Shown piece by piece: positions 51,536 through 59,983 of a DNA stretch of 64,000 bases. A model generated the notes under the pieces. That model ran no database searches, had not been told where the DNA came from, and saw only the letters and a program-made list of their open reading frames with translations. The stretch is from NCBI GenBank assembly GCA_001464115.1, contig LNES01000004.1, positions 1 to 64,000 on the forward strand, in the 5' to 3' direction. The DNA comes from Chlamydiae bacterium Ga0074140. GTDB taxonomy: Bacteria > Chlamydiota > Chlamydiia > Chlamydiales > Rhabdochlamydiaceae. The position numbers were made by a program, and so were the translations under genes. Positions within the stretch are counted from its first letter, which is position 1. Every line of letters begins with the position of its first letter.

Positions 51536-51620
51536 CGGAAGAGGTAGGATTCGAACCCACGGTCGGTTTCCCGACTGCTGTTTTCAAGACAGCCGCAATA
51601 GGCCACTCTGCCACTCTTCC
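51536..51620 (-). tRNA. tRNA-Ser (anticodon TGA)
   Basis: On the minus strand, GGAAGAG...CTCTTCC acceptor arms, a long variable loop (class II tRNA), anticodon stem-loop CTGT-CTTGAAA-ACAG with anticodon TGA, and TTCGAATC in the T arm. The CCA end is not encoded (CG follows). Reads UCN serine codons. Confidence 0.95.
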
Positions 51621-51702
51621 TGAAGGAGGGAATTATACGAAGTGTGCGGAAAAAGTTCTAGCACGAAGAAAAAAGGATGGGTAATGATGTTGCTGTGCAA
51701 TT

Positions 51703-51813
51703 TTTTGAGCGCGAAGCGCTCCTTGGAGTGCGGCGCTTCGCGCCGCCTTACTTGAAAATCCAAGGCGGTGCGGAGCACCGCACTCCAAAGAGCTCGCTCA
51801 ACGCGGGCTCAAA
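51703..51813. repeat. Palindromic GC-rich repeat, family B, copy 2
   Basis: TTGAGCGCGAAGCGCTCCTT then GGAGTGCGGCGCTTCGCGCCGCC on the left, matched by GGCGGTGCGGAGCACCGCACTCC and AAAGAGCTCGCTCAA on the right. Same element as at 31347. It sits between tRNA-Ser and pheS. Confidence 0.75.
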
Positions 51814-51819
51814 GAGATT

Positions 51820-52839
51820 TCAGAACTGTTCGAGGAGGCGCATGTCGTTTTCAAAGAACTGGCGGATATCTTTTACGCCATAGCGGAGCATGGCGAGACG
51901 TTCGATGCCCATACCCCACGCAAATCCTGTATAAACCTCGGGATCGACGCCTCCGTTTTGGAGGACTTCGGGGTGGACCATGCCAGCACCTAGAACTTCG
52001 AGCCAGCCGGAGTTTTTGCAAATGCGGCAGCCGAGTCCGTCACAGGCCGTGCACTGGATGTCGAGCTCGAGACCGGGCTCAACGAAGGGAAAGTAGCTGG
52101 GACGAAAGCGTGTGGGAATATCTCTTTTGAAAAGCTTGCTGCAAAATTCATTCATTGTGGCGAAGAGATCTGCGAAAGAGACACCCTTGTCAACGTAGAG
52201 GCCTTCGATCTGGTGAAAGAAGACGTGTGAGCGCGCACTGATGTCTTCGTTGCGATAGACGGTCCCCGGGCAGATGATGCGCAGTGGAGGCTCGTGGCTC
52301 TCCATGATTCTCAACTGGACGTTGCTGGTGTGCGTGCGAAGGAGAAGATCAGGTGTGATATAGAAGGTATCCTGCATATCTCGTGCAGGATGGTCTTTTG
52401 GAAAATTCAAACCCTCAAAATTATAAAAATCAGAGTCGATATCTGGGCCGAGCTGAACAGAAAAACCCATCTGAGAAAAGATGTCGATGAGTTCATCCAT
52501 CATGAGGGTGATGGGGTGTTTTCTTCCGAGATAGGCGCGTCTTCCAGGAATGGTGACGTCGATTTTTTCGCGCTCAAGTCTCTCTTTGAGCTGGATTTCG
52601 TGGAGACCTTGCGCAGCCTGATCACAGAGGCTCTCAATCTCGACTTTGATCTCATTGATGAGTTTTCCGAGACGAGGACGCTCCTCTTTGGAAGAGTGGC
52701 GAAGGCTCTCCATCAGTCCTTGAACGGGACCTTTTCGTCCAAGATATTTGATCTTGAGCTGCTCGACGTCTTTGCTATCTTTAACGCGCTTAAGATCATC
52801 CTTAAACGCGTGTCGCAGAGATTCGACTTGTTCTTCCAT
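51820..52839 (-). CDS. pheS: Phenylalanyl-tRNA synthetase alpha subunit
   Basis: 339 residues, normal length. Class II signatures: motif 1 HPITLMMDELIDIF, motif 2 RIICPGTVYRNEDISARSHVFFHQIEGL and motif 3 FAWGMGIERLAMLRYG. N-terminal coiled coil (1-90). Last gene of the infC-rpmI-rplT-pheS cluster, the usual order. pheT is not in view and must be elsewhere. Confidence 0.97.
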   Translation of the reverse strand: MEEQVESLRHAFKDDLKRVKDSKDVEQLKIKYLGRKGPVQGLMESLRHSSKEERPRLGKLINEIKVEIESLCDQAAQGLHEIQLKERLEREKIDVTIPGRRAYLGRKHPITLMMDELIDIFSQMGFSVQLGPDIDSDFYNFEGLNFPKDHPARDMQDTFYITPDLLLRTHTSNVQLRIMESHEPPLRIICPGTVYRNEDISARSHVFFHQIEGLYVDKGVSFADLFATMNEFCSKLFKRDIPTRFRPSYFPFVEPGLELDIQCTACDGLGCRICKNSGWLEVLGAGMVHPEVLQNGGVDPEVYTGFAWGMGIERLAMLRYGVKDIRQFFENDMRLLEQF

Positions 52840-52853
52840 TCTTGGTGTGGGCC

Positions 52854-53210
52854 TTAAGCCAGAGCTTCTTTGGCTTTAGCGGCAACAGCTGCAAAGCTTT
52901 CTGGATCGCGGATCGCCATATCAGAGAGCATCTTTCTGTCGAGCTGGCATCCTGCCTTCGTTAGACCAGAGATCATCTTGCTGTAGGAGATCCCATGGAT
53001 CTTAGCAGCGACGCTAATTCTCATGATCCACAGTTTGCGGAAGTCTCTCTTCTTTTCTTTGCGGTGCTTTGTGCTAAACGAAAGCGCAGAAAGCACTGCA
53101 TCCGCGCTAAGACGAATGTGGTTCTTACGATCGCCGACAAAACCTTTGGCGCGCTTTAATAATCTCTTTCTAGAGCGGTGTGCAGCAACCGCATTGGTAA
53201 CTCTTGTCAT
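52854..53210 (-). CDS. rplT: 50S ribosomal protein L20
   Basis: 118 residues, typical L20: very basic N-terminus (TNAVAAHRSRKRLLKRAKGF), then RKRDFRKLWIMRISVAAK and ISYSKMISGLTKAGCQLDRKMLSDMAI. Binds 23S rRNA early in assembly. ATG preceded by AAAGGAAAAG. Confidence 0.97.
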   Translation of the reverse strand: MTRVTNAVAAHRSRKRLLKRAKGFVGDRKNHIRLSADAVLSALSFSTKHRKEKKRDFRKLWIMRISVAAKIHGISYSKMISGLTKAGCQLDRKMLSDMAIRDPESFAAVAAKAKEALA

Positions 53211-53222
53211 ATTCTTTTCCTT

Positions 53223-53417
53223 TTATACGCTCATCAGGCGTTTGTACATTTTAGTCTGCCCTGAATGGACGAGTTGCGCTTTTTTGAGATGTCTCTTGCG
53301 CTTGCCGGATTTTTTCGTCAACTTGTGACGACGTCCAGGGCGCTGGCGCTTAATCTTGCCCGTTCCAGTAATTTTAAACTTTGCAATCATTGCCTTGCGG
53401 CTTTTCATTTTAGGCAC
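53223..53417 (-). CDS. rpmI: 50S ribosomal protein L35
   Basis: 64 residues, basic: MPKMKSRKAMIAKFKITGTG and RRHKLTKKSGKRKRHLKKAQ are diagnostic of L35. Located 11 bases downstream of infC and 12 upstream of rplT in the same operon. Confidence 0.97.
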   Translation of the reverse strand: MPKMKSRKAMIAKFKITGTGKIKRQRPGRRHKLTKKSGKRKRHLKKAQLVHSGQTKMYKRLMSV

Positions 53418-53428
53418 AGCAATTTCTC

Positions 53429-53953
53429 CTACGATCCGTGATTAACAGCTTTTTTCTTTGCTCCGGGTGCGAGCACCACAGAGAGACTTTTACCCATCAT
53501 CTTTGGCGGTGACTCTGCACTTGCGATATCGGAGAGGTCATCGCACATCCGTTGTACGACTCTTTCACCAAATTCTGGGTGCATCATCTCTCTACCGCGA
53601 AACATACAGGTGATGCGCACTTTGTTACCCTTGGTGACAAACTCCCGCGCATGCTTAATTTTCACTTGCAGGTCATGTTCATCAGTATTCGGTTTGACCT
53701 TTACCTCTTTCACCTTCACTTGGTGTTGCGACTTCCTGCCCTCTTTTTCTTTCTTCGTCTGCTGGTATCGGAACTTACCAAAGTCGATGATCTTACACAC
53801 TGGAGGATCCGAAGATGCTGATATCTCCACTAGATCCAGTCCAACCTCTTCTGCTCGGATAAGCGCTTCGCTCAGAGTGAGAACGCCGAGCTGGCCTCCA
53901 TCTTTATCAATAACGCGCACCCGTGGAGCGCGAATTTCGCGGTTAATTCTCAA
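53429..53953 (-). CDS. infC: Translation initiation factor IF-3
   Basis: 174 residues. INREIRAPRVRVIDKDGGQL, DLVEISASSDPPVCKIIDFGKFRYQQ and KVRITCMFRGREMMHPEFG are IF-3 signatures. No ATG is available: the likely start is a TTG at 53953 with AGGA nine bases upstream; an ATT two codons later is a less likely alternative. A non-AUG start in infC is known in E. coli, where it gives IF-3 control of its own synthesis. It overlaps the preceding gene by four bases (TTGA). Confidence 0.95.
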   Translation of the reverse strand: MRINREIRAPRVRVIDKDGGQLGVLTLSEALIRAEEVGLDLVEISASSDPPVCKIIDFGKFRYQQTKKEKEGRKSQHQVKVKEVKVKPNTDEHDLQVKIKHAREFVTKGNKVRITCMFRGREMMHPEFGERVVQRMCDDLSDIASAESPPKMMGKSLSVVLAPGAKKKAVNHGS

Positions 53954-55437
53954 AGCTGCTGTTCCTTGTGCAATTGTTCAATAAAGCTCTCGATGGGCAT
54001 CTCTTCTGTAGAGCCTGATAGGCACGCTCGCACAGTGACGAGGCGCCGTTCTCTTTCTTGTTGTCCGACCACGACGAGCCATGGAATTTTTCGTTGTAAA
54101 GCTTCATGCAGCCTTGTGGCTAATTTTTCTCCTCTTATATCTAGCGTGGCCCTTAAACCCGCTCTTTGCAAGAGATCCAAGATCCCTTGAGCATATTCAT
54201 TCTCTTTCACACCGAACACTCTCGCCTGCTCTGGCGCAAGCCAAAGCGGCAGGTGGCCCTCTCTATTTTCCAGCAGAAGGGCTATCAGCCTTTCCAGCGG
54301 ATTCAGTAGTGAGAAAAGAATAATCTCCTCTTTTGCTAAACGGCAGTCGATCTTTACAAAAGCCGCTTTCCACTCTTGTCCCATTCCGTCCTGGATAAAA
54401 ATCTCAACGGCAGGTCCCTTTCTTTTTTCGACAGTATACACATCACCTATGACGTGTAAAGCTCTCTCAAGAAGAAGGGTCCCCTCCTTTTCACGCTGCT
54501 CATCTTTGCAAGAAGAACAGAGGACAAGTCGGAATTTAAATTGCAGAATTTTAAGGATCTTTACGATGAATTGCAAGCAAGAAATAGATTCCTTGAGAAG
54601 ATCTCTGGCTTCGCAAAAAATATGCGCATGGTCGATAAGCGCATTCTTGGGAGTTAAAAGCCCTCTCTTCCACCCCGTCTCTTCGTCAAATTCTCGAGAG
54701 GAGACCTCAGCTAAACGGCGTGCCCCCTTCGCTAGAAAATATTTACAGTGATTTGCTGTAAGATCTTTTCCTAAATCAGTAGTCGAGAGAATTTCAAAAT
54801 TTTGCTTAGCAAGCTCACCCTTCCAGAAGTGTAGAAACTGCGAACGCATCGCTTCTCCACGCGGATGCCAGAGAACTCCTTCTTCAAAAAGGGTGAACAA
54901 ATCGAGATCTTGACCAACAATCAGATGATCTTTTTGTGGAAAAGTCTCTCGTTTTTTTAGAAACTCTTTTAAAGCATCTTTGGTCTCAAAAGCTGCTCCA
55001 GAAAGTCGCGTGACAGGCTCACCTTGATAGGTCTCTTTTTGGGTGGTCTCAAGAAGTCGAAAAATCTTGAACTGCTGACATCTCTCCCAAGAAAATGCTG
55101 GATCACAATGGTCTACGAACTCTCCCATCTGCAAAAGTGTGACGAGAGAATCTTCAGAATTTTTCACCGCTTCCGCGAGCAGGGGCTGCTCTTTGTGCTC
55201 CAAAAATGCAGAGGCGCTTGCGGGAACCATTTCGAGAATCTTCACTCCCCTCTTCTCTTTTGCGATTTGCACCATTTTTTCTTCGATGAGCACAAGAAGA
55301 TCGGAAGAAAGCTGGAAGGGAAAAATAAAATCCGCACCAAAACCATGCGGGTTATTGGGCTGATTGGATGGCAGAAGAAGCGTTTCTGGAAAAAGCTCGA
55401 GAACCGCTGCGGCGAGAATTTTAGAAACTTCTATCAC
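53950..55437 (-). CDS. Degenerate threonyl-tRNA synthetase-like protein
   Basis: 495 residues in the position of thrS, upstream of infC. N2 editing-domain-like part at 1-165 (ends ...KDHLIVGQDLDLF), catalytic-domain-like part at 175-390 and a well-kept anticodon-binding domain (395-490: LPLWLAPEQARVF, AGLRATLDIRGEKLATR, KIPWLVVVGQ). The TGS domain is missing. Against E. coli ThrRS motif 2 (RMAEFGSCHRNEPSGSLHG) this has RLAEVSSREFDEETGWKRG: the ATP-binding Arg is Phe. Of the zinc ligands, only His in AHIFC is evident; the counterpart of the later His is Phe in IILFSLL. GTG start. Probably inactive as a synthetase. Confidence 0.85.
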   Translation of the reverse strand: MIEVSKILAAAVLELFPETLLLPSNQPNNPHGFGADFIFPFQLSSDLLVLIEEKMVQIAKEKRGVKILEMVPASASAFLEHKEQPLLAEAVKNSEDSLVTLLQMGEFVDHCDPAFSWERCQQFKIFRLLETTQKETYQGEPVTRLSGAAFETKDALKEFLKKRETFPQKDHLIVGQDLDLFTLFEEGVLWHPRGEAMRSQFLHFWKGELAKQNFEILSTTDLGKDLTANHCKYFLAKGARRLAEVSSREFDEETGWKRGLLTPKNALIDHAHIFCEARDLLKESISCLQFIVKILKILQFKFRLVLCSSCKDEQREKEGTLLLERALHVIGDVYTVEKRKGPAVEIFIQDGMGQEWKAAFVKIDCRLAKEEIILFSLLNPLERLIALLLENREGHLPLWLAPEQARVFGVKENEYAQGILDLLQRAGLRATLDIRGEKLATRLHEALQRKIPWLVVVGQQERERRLVTVRACLSGSTEEMPIESFIEQLHKEQQL

Positions 55438-55457
55438 TCAGTAAAAACTAACCAAAA

Positions 55458-55534
55458 TGGTGGGATATAGCTGACTCGAACAGCTGACCTCCACGATGTC
55501 AACGTGGCGCTCTAACCAACTGAGCTAATACCCC
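55458..55534 (-). tRNA. tRNA-Val (anticodon GAC)
   Basis: Acceptor arms GGGGTAT and ATATCCC, D arm AGCTCAGTTGGTTAGAGC, anticodon stem-loop CCACG-TTGACAT-CGTGG with anticodon GAC, T arm TTCGAGTC. The CCA end is encoded (55458-55460). Cloverleaf complete by eye. Confidence 0.95.
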
Positions 55535-55627
55535 AAAAAATTTAAATTACTAGAGCATAATACTGCAATGCACGTTTGGATGCAAGAGTGATGAACAAAA
55601 GAAGGAAAAGCGATAAATTGTATTGAT

Positions 55628-56194
55628 ATGGAAACTTTTAACGCCGTGAAATACGCTCACCAGCTCTGGGAAAAACTCGTAAAACCTGGCGATTGTGTCG
55701 TGGATGCAACGTGCGGGAATGGAAAAGATACGCTCGTTCTCGCGCGCCTGATCGGCGAAACGGGCACCCTCATCGGGTTGGATATCCAGGAGGCAGCGCT
55801 TATCCAGACACGGGCTCTTTTGGAAGGAGAGCTATCGCAAAAGCAGCTAGGCAGAACCCATCTTTTCTTGCAGTCGCATGAGACTTTCCCCGCCATTGCT
55901 GAAAAGCCCAAACTCATCGTCTACAACCTAGGATATCTCCCCGGCGGAGATAAAAAAATTACCACACAGGTCGAAACCACCCTCAAGAGTTTAAAAAAAT
56001 CTTTACCGCTTATTGAACAAGGAGGCGCTATAAGCCTTGCTTGTTATCCAGGCCATGATGAGGGTCTACGTGAAGAGCAAGCTCTTCTAGAATGGATGGC
56101 CCACCTATCCCCCTCTGCATGGTCAGTCAGCCTACACCGTTGTCTTAATCGTCACCGCTCTCCCTTCCTTTTCTGGATCAAAAAATTTCTTTAA
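55628..56194 (+). CDS. MnmM/YtqB-like class I methyltransferase
   Basis: 188 residues. SAM-binding signature VVDATCGNGKDTLVLARL, then VYNLGYLPGGDKKITTQVET (the catalytic-loop motif of this family) and ISLACYPGHDEG. YtqB (MnmM) methylates aminomethyl-uridine in tRNA wobble position 34 to give mnm5U. ATG at 55628, weak ribosome binding site. Likely tRNA modification; activity not tested. Confidence 0.85.
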   Translation: METFNAVKYAHQLWEKLVKPGDCVVDATCGNGKDTLVLARLIGETGTLIGLDIQEAALIQTRALLEGELSQKQLGRTHLFLQSHETFPAIAEKPKLIVYNLGYLPGGDKKITTQVETTLKSLKKSLPLIEQGGAISLACYPGHDEGLREEQALLEWMAHLSPSAWSVSLHRCLNRHRSPFLFWIKKFL

Positions 56195-56312
56195 TTCGTT
56201 GATTTAAAGTAATTTGTATTACTGTTTTGCAATTACCGAAAGCGGTAGAATTAATGTACGGGACAATTCCCGTTTATAATAAATAATCATAATAATTATA
56301 TGAGAGATAAAT

Positions 56313-57167
56313 ATGTCAACAATCAGCTTTCAGACGTTCAGCTGCATGCAGCAGCTGGATCAGGAGGTCGTACGCGTTGAAAACGAGGTTGGCGAGATCG
56401 AACGCCAACTTCAATGCCCTCACTCCTCTGCAGATTATTATCAGCTCTTTCATGATCTCGATCGAGCACTTTTACCGCTTAAGCAGTTGAAAGAGACTGC
56501 TCGTACTCTCGAAAATTGCAGCAGTAAACTGCTACAGCGCCTCCTCTCCCTCGAAGAGAGAAGTCGTACGCTTTATGGAAATCTCGTAAATACGGCTGTT
56601 GAATGCGAAGTCGTCGAGATTAAAAGTGAAGCGCTGAGTCTCGAAGAATCTCTTGTCAGCGGAAATCTGCTCAGCGTCGCCAAAAAGGTCGATGCGCTAA
56701 AACAGCACATTTCAACCTTTAAACACGATCACGCTCTTTCAAAACATGAGATCGTAGAGCTTTCTTCAATCGAGCGCTTCATCGCCCGTGTGGAAGAATT
56801 TTTAGAAACGCCAACTAAGCTTCAGCAGATTCGTCTTCAAAATATTTTTGAGTATGGAGACCTAGACCCTGCTACAGCTGAACTTCTCATGGAACTATTT
56901 GAGCTCTCTGAGATGTTTGAATCGGGACATCCTCTCGCCTCAAAGCGCAAAGAGAAACTCCCCGTTTCTATCCAAAAAAGGCTCGAAGCCCATGTGAAGG
57001 AGCTTGAAAAAAGCGTTGAGCTCCCCTCAGACAAGATGGAAGCTTGCGCCCTCCTCGCCACCTCTCTGGAACTTTCCCAGGGACGAAGGCTAGACAACCC
57101 CCTCGAAGAGGTCGCCCGCTACTACGAAGGCTGGGACGCTGTTAATAGCGCGTCTCGCATGATGTAG
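56313..57167 (+). CDS. Coiled-coil hypothetical protein
   Basis: 284 residues, helical, with heptad-rich stretches over most of residues 10-170 (LDQEVVRVENEVGEIERQL) and again at 215-240. No signal peptide, no transmembrane helix. GAGAG six bases before the ATG. Its final 46 bases overlap the convergent folC gene. No family recognised; candidate cytosolic or secreted effector. Confidence 0.65.
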   Translation: MSTISFQTFSCMQQLDQEVVRVENEVGEIERQLQCPHSSADYYQLFHDLDRALLPLKQLKETARTLENCSSKLLQRLLSLEERSRTLYGNLVNTAVECEVVEIKSEALSLEESLVSGNLLSVAKKVDALKQHISTFKHDHALSKHEIVELSSIERFIARVEEFLETPTKLQQIRLQNIFEYGDLDPATAELLMELFELSEMFESGHPLASKRKEKLPVSIQKRLEAHVKELEKSVELPSDKMEACALLATSLELSQGRRLDNPLEEVARYYEGWDAVNSASRMM

Positions 57168-58300
57168 AAGCTTCCGCAGATCACGAGAAGGGCTCCATGC
57201 TTTTTAGCCTCCTCCGCAGCCTGAACAACTGTGGAGGAGATCTCTTTTCCGCACACAAATGCATCAAAACCCTGTGAGGAAAGAGCCTTGCCCATCTCTT
57301 CGGGTTCTGCCGCACGTGCAGAGCTTGCCCGCACAAGAAAGATCTTTTTGGCGTATGCACTTAGCATAGATAGGCAGCGCGCATACTCTTTATCTTTGCA
57401 CATCCCAACGAGGGCATAAATCTCTCTTTTAGGGTGAAACGTTTGAAGCGCTTCGATCAAACGAGAAAAACCGTCTGGATTGTGAGCTACGTCAAAAATT
57501 ACTTCCCCTCTCTTTTCGAATCTGCACGGAGGGCGTGCGCACAACCCCTCTTCAATCGCATGAGGAGTGAGCGGAAAGTACGCAGTGAGATATTCTAACG
57601 CCGTGCGTGCAATAGCACAATTCTCCTCATCGTAGAACCCCATAGTTTTTGGGACACGAATGACTGGGCATTTTTTCGCCTCCGCCTTCTGTAAAATCGA
57701 TGAGAGCAGCGCACGAGGTCCGAGCACAAGGGGTACGCCCTCTTTTAAAATACCCGCTTTTTCTCCCCCAATCTCTTCCAAACTCTGCCCCAAAATATCT
57801 GCATGATCGCGACTGATCGACGTGATCACGGTTAGAACTGGCTGGACAATATTTGTCGCGTCGAGTCTTCCTCCCAATCCCGTCTCAATTACGGCCACAT
57901 CGACTTTTTGTGCACGAAAATGATCAAAAGCAAGAAGAGTTGTAAGCTCAAAAAAAGTAGCAGGAATTTTGTTATCATCGACAAATTGAAAGAGACCCTC
58001 CATTGTCTTTACAATCTCCTTCTCTGTGATCTCTTTGCCGTTGATCGTGATTCGCTCGCGATATGATGCAATATGCGGAGAGGTGTAGAGTCCGACCTTC
58101 AAACCGGAAAGTTCTAATGCCTTGGCGATTTTGGTGACGGTCGAACCCTTGCCATTCGTCCCTGCAACGTGAATTGTTGGATAAGCGCGTTCCGGAAAAT
58201 CCAGATGCTCCGCCAAGAGGTTAGGAATCTCCAAATTGAGACGTATCTCCAACGATGCACTCATCCGGAAAAGTCTGTCTAGGATTGCTTGGTAGCTCAT
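57122..58300 (-). CDS. folC: Folylpolyglutamate synthase / dihydrofolate synthase
   Basis: 392 residues, Mur ligase superfamily. IHVAGTNGKGSTVTKIAKAL is the ATP-binding P-loop of FolC; TSPHIASYRERITINGKEI and VAVIETGLGGRLDATN (the metal/substrate motif) and FDVAHNPDGFSRLIEAL are family-specific. Adds glutamates to folate. Overlaps the PHP gene by four bases (ATGA). Last gene of the nusB-murB-PHP-folC operon. Confidence 0.97.
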   Translation of the reverse strand: MSYQAILDRLFRMSASLEIRLNLEIPNLLAEHLDFPERAYPTIHVAGTNGKGSTVTKIAKALELSGLKVGLYTSPHIASYRERITINGKEITEKEIVKTMEGLFQFVDDNKIPATFFELTTLLAFDHFRAQKVDVAVIETGLGGRLDATNIVQPVLTVITSISRDHADILGQSLEEIGGEKAGILKEGVPLVLGPRALLSSILQKAEAKKCPVIRVPKTMGFYDEENCAIARTALEYLTAYFPLTPHAIEEGLCARPPCRFEKRGEVIFDVAHNPDGFSRLIEALQTFHPKREIYALVGMCKDKEYARCLSMLSAYAKKIFLVRASSARAAEPEEMGKALSSQGFDAFVCGKEISSTVVQAAEEAKKHGALLVICGSFYIMRDALLTASQPS

Positions 58301-59118
58301 TTTCTACTAAAAATCTTGTGAAAGGTCTCCTCGTTCACCCAAGAAGAGCCCAGTGAAACATACCCCTCATGTCCATGAAAATCAGAGCCTCCGCTCATCA
58401 ACAAACCCTTGGAGTCGGCCAGTTTCATCCAACGCTTCTCTTCTTCGGGAAGAAATTTACCGTAGTGACACTCGATTCCATCAAAAGGAAGCGATAGAAG
58501 ATCTTCTGCCAATTTGCGACTCTCGAGAAGATGCGGGTGTGCGAGAAAAGCTTTGCCCCCCGCTCCATGCACAATCGAGATCGTCTCTTCAGCAGAGAAA
58601 GAGTCCTCTCCGTCATAGCAACGCTTCCCATCACCGATGTAAGAGTTGAATGCCTCTTTGATCGTTTTAACATACCCTTTTTCAATCATGCATTTTGCAA
58701 TGTGAGGTCTTCCGATCGTCGTTGTCAGCGGATTTGCGCGCTTGATCTCTTCGAGCGTCATGGGCATGCGCAGTTTTGCAAGTTTAGCCAAAATTTTCTC
58801 ATTTCTCTCATTTCGTCTAACCAGATGTTTAGAACAAAAAGCATGGAGTTCAGGAGAAGTCAAAGAGAAGTCATACCCAAGTAGATGGATGTGGTGATTT
58901 TTAAAGGCACATGAGAGCTCCACACCGCTTCCCAAAAGAATGCCGCATTTTTTCGCTTCTTCAGGGGCAGTTTGATAGGCTTCGATTGTGTCATGGTCGG
59001 TGATCGAGAGACCAGATAGGCCATTCTTCTTGGCCATTTGAACAAGCTGAACAGGCGTAAGGGTTCCATCAGAACATGTCGAGTGGCAGTGAAGATCGGC
59101 GCGAAAGTCATGACTCAT
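58297..59118 (-). CDS. PHP-domain phosphoesterase, RNase AM/YciV-like
   Basis: 273 residues. PHP motifs: DLHCHSTCSDGTL (His10, His12, Asp17), ITDHDTIEAY, then HIHLLGYDF and SGGSDFHGHEG at the end. Three-metal phosphatase fold, possibly 3',5'-nucleoside bisphosphate phosphatase or 5'-3' RNA exonuclease (YciV). Overlaps murB by 11 bases. Confidence 0.9.
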   Translation of the reverse strand: MSHDFRADLHCHSTCSDGTLTPVQLVQMAKKNGLSGLSITDHDTIEAYQTAPEEAKKCGILLGSGVELSCAFKNHHIHLLGYDFSLTSPELHAFCSKHLVRRNERNEKILAKLAKLRMPMTLEEIKRANPLTTTIGRPHIAKCMIEKGYVKTIKEAFNSYIGDGKRCYDGEDSFSAEETISIVHGAGGKAFLAHPHLLESRKLAEDLLSLPFDGIECHYGKFLPEEEKRWMKLADSKGLLMSGGSDFHGHEGYVSLGSSWVNEETFHKIFSRK

Positions 59119-59980
59119 AAGGAATATACCGAATCTCCATTTCCAGATCGCATCCCGTTTTCTCTTTCACGCTCTCCTTTACCGAAGAGGCTAGATTCAG
59201 CACGTCTTTTGCCGTCGCATTTCCCCCATTCACAATGAAATTTGCGTGCATCGGAGAGACAAGTGCGCCTCCCAATTGCTTCCCCTTCAGCCCAGATTTT
59301 TCGATGAGTGCTCCTGCAAAATTACCTTGGGGATTGCGAAATACGCACCCCGCGGAGGGCTCGCCATAGGGCTGCGTCTGTGTCCGGTAGTCGATAATCT
59401 TTAGTTGTTTTGCGCGCGCTTCTTCTGAAGGAAGGAGTTGAAACGTCGCCGAGACGATCGCTCCTTTCTTGTTCTGAAAAGAGGAGAAGCGATAGCTAAA
59501 CTCAAGCTGATCTTTCGGGAGGATCACGACCTCTCCATCTTCTGTGACATACGTTACATCGACGAGAGTATCTTTGGTCTCATGTCCATTTGCTCCCGCA
59601 TTCATATAGACAGCACCTCCGACAGATCCTGGGATTCCAGAGGCAAACTCGAGCCCAGCCCATTTCTTGCGCGCGGTCTGTGCTCCTAAAAGTGAGAAAC
59701 TGTAGCCGGCTCCCACATGAAACTTTCCAGCACCATCATCTTCTGAGAAGGAGATTTTATTCAAAATGACAAGACCATTGTATCCCCGATCATCAAAAAG
59801 AGAGTTGGATCCCTTGCCGAGGATAAAGTAGGAGAGTTTGTGCGAGAAACAATGGCGAATCGCCTGCTGCATCTCTTCGATCGTTTTCACTTCAAGAAAA
59901 AAGCGCGCCGGTCCGCCAATCCGAAAGGTCGAGAGCTCGCTTAAAAGTTTACCCGTAACAAAACGTGTGGAGATGTTCAC
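59108..59980 (-). CDS. murB: UDP-N-acetylenolpyruvoylglucosamine reductase
   Basis: 290 residues, FAD-dependent second enzyme of UDP-MurNAc synthesis. TFRIGGPARFFLEVK, YFILGKGSNSLFDDRGYNG (FAD), GIPGSVGGAVYMNAGANG, PSAGCVFRNPQG with the catalytic Ser/Cys-side acidic region, and MHANFIVNGGNATAKDV. GTG start at 59980, three bases after nusB. Peptidoglycan precursor genes are retained in Chlamydiae for division. Confidence 0.97.
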   Translation of the reverse strand: MNISTRFVTGKLLSELSTFRIGGPARFFLEVKTIEEMQQAIRHCFSHKLSYFILGKGSNSLFDDRGYNGLVILNKISFSEDDGAGKFHVGAGYSFSLLGAQTARKKWAGLEFASGIPGSVGGAVYMNAGANGHETKDTLVDVTYVTEDGEVVILPKDQLEFSYRFSSFQNKKGAIVSATFQLLPSEEARAKQLKIIDYRTQTQPYGEPSAGCVFRNPQGNFAGALIEKSGLKGKQLGGALVSPMHANFIVNGGNATAKDVLNLASSVKESVKEKTGCDLEMEIRYIPYES

Positions 59981-59983
59981 ACG

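Noticed and set aside
51528..51614. N-terminal extension of the GT-B-like gene by 29 residues
   Set aside because: It translates the tRNA-Ser sequence. The real start is the ATG at 51527, followed by a signal peptide.
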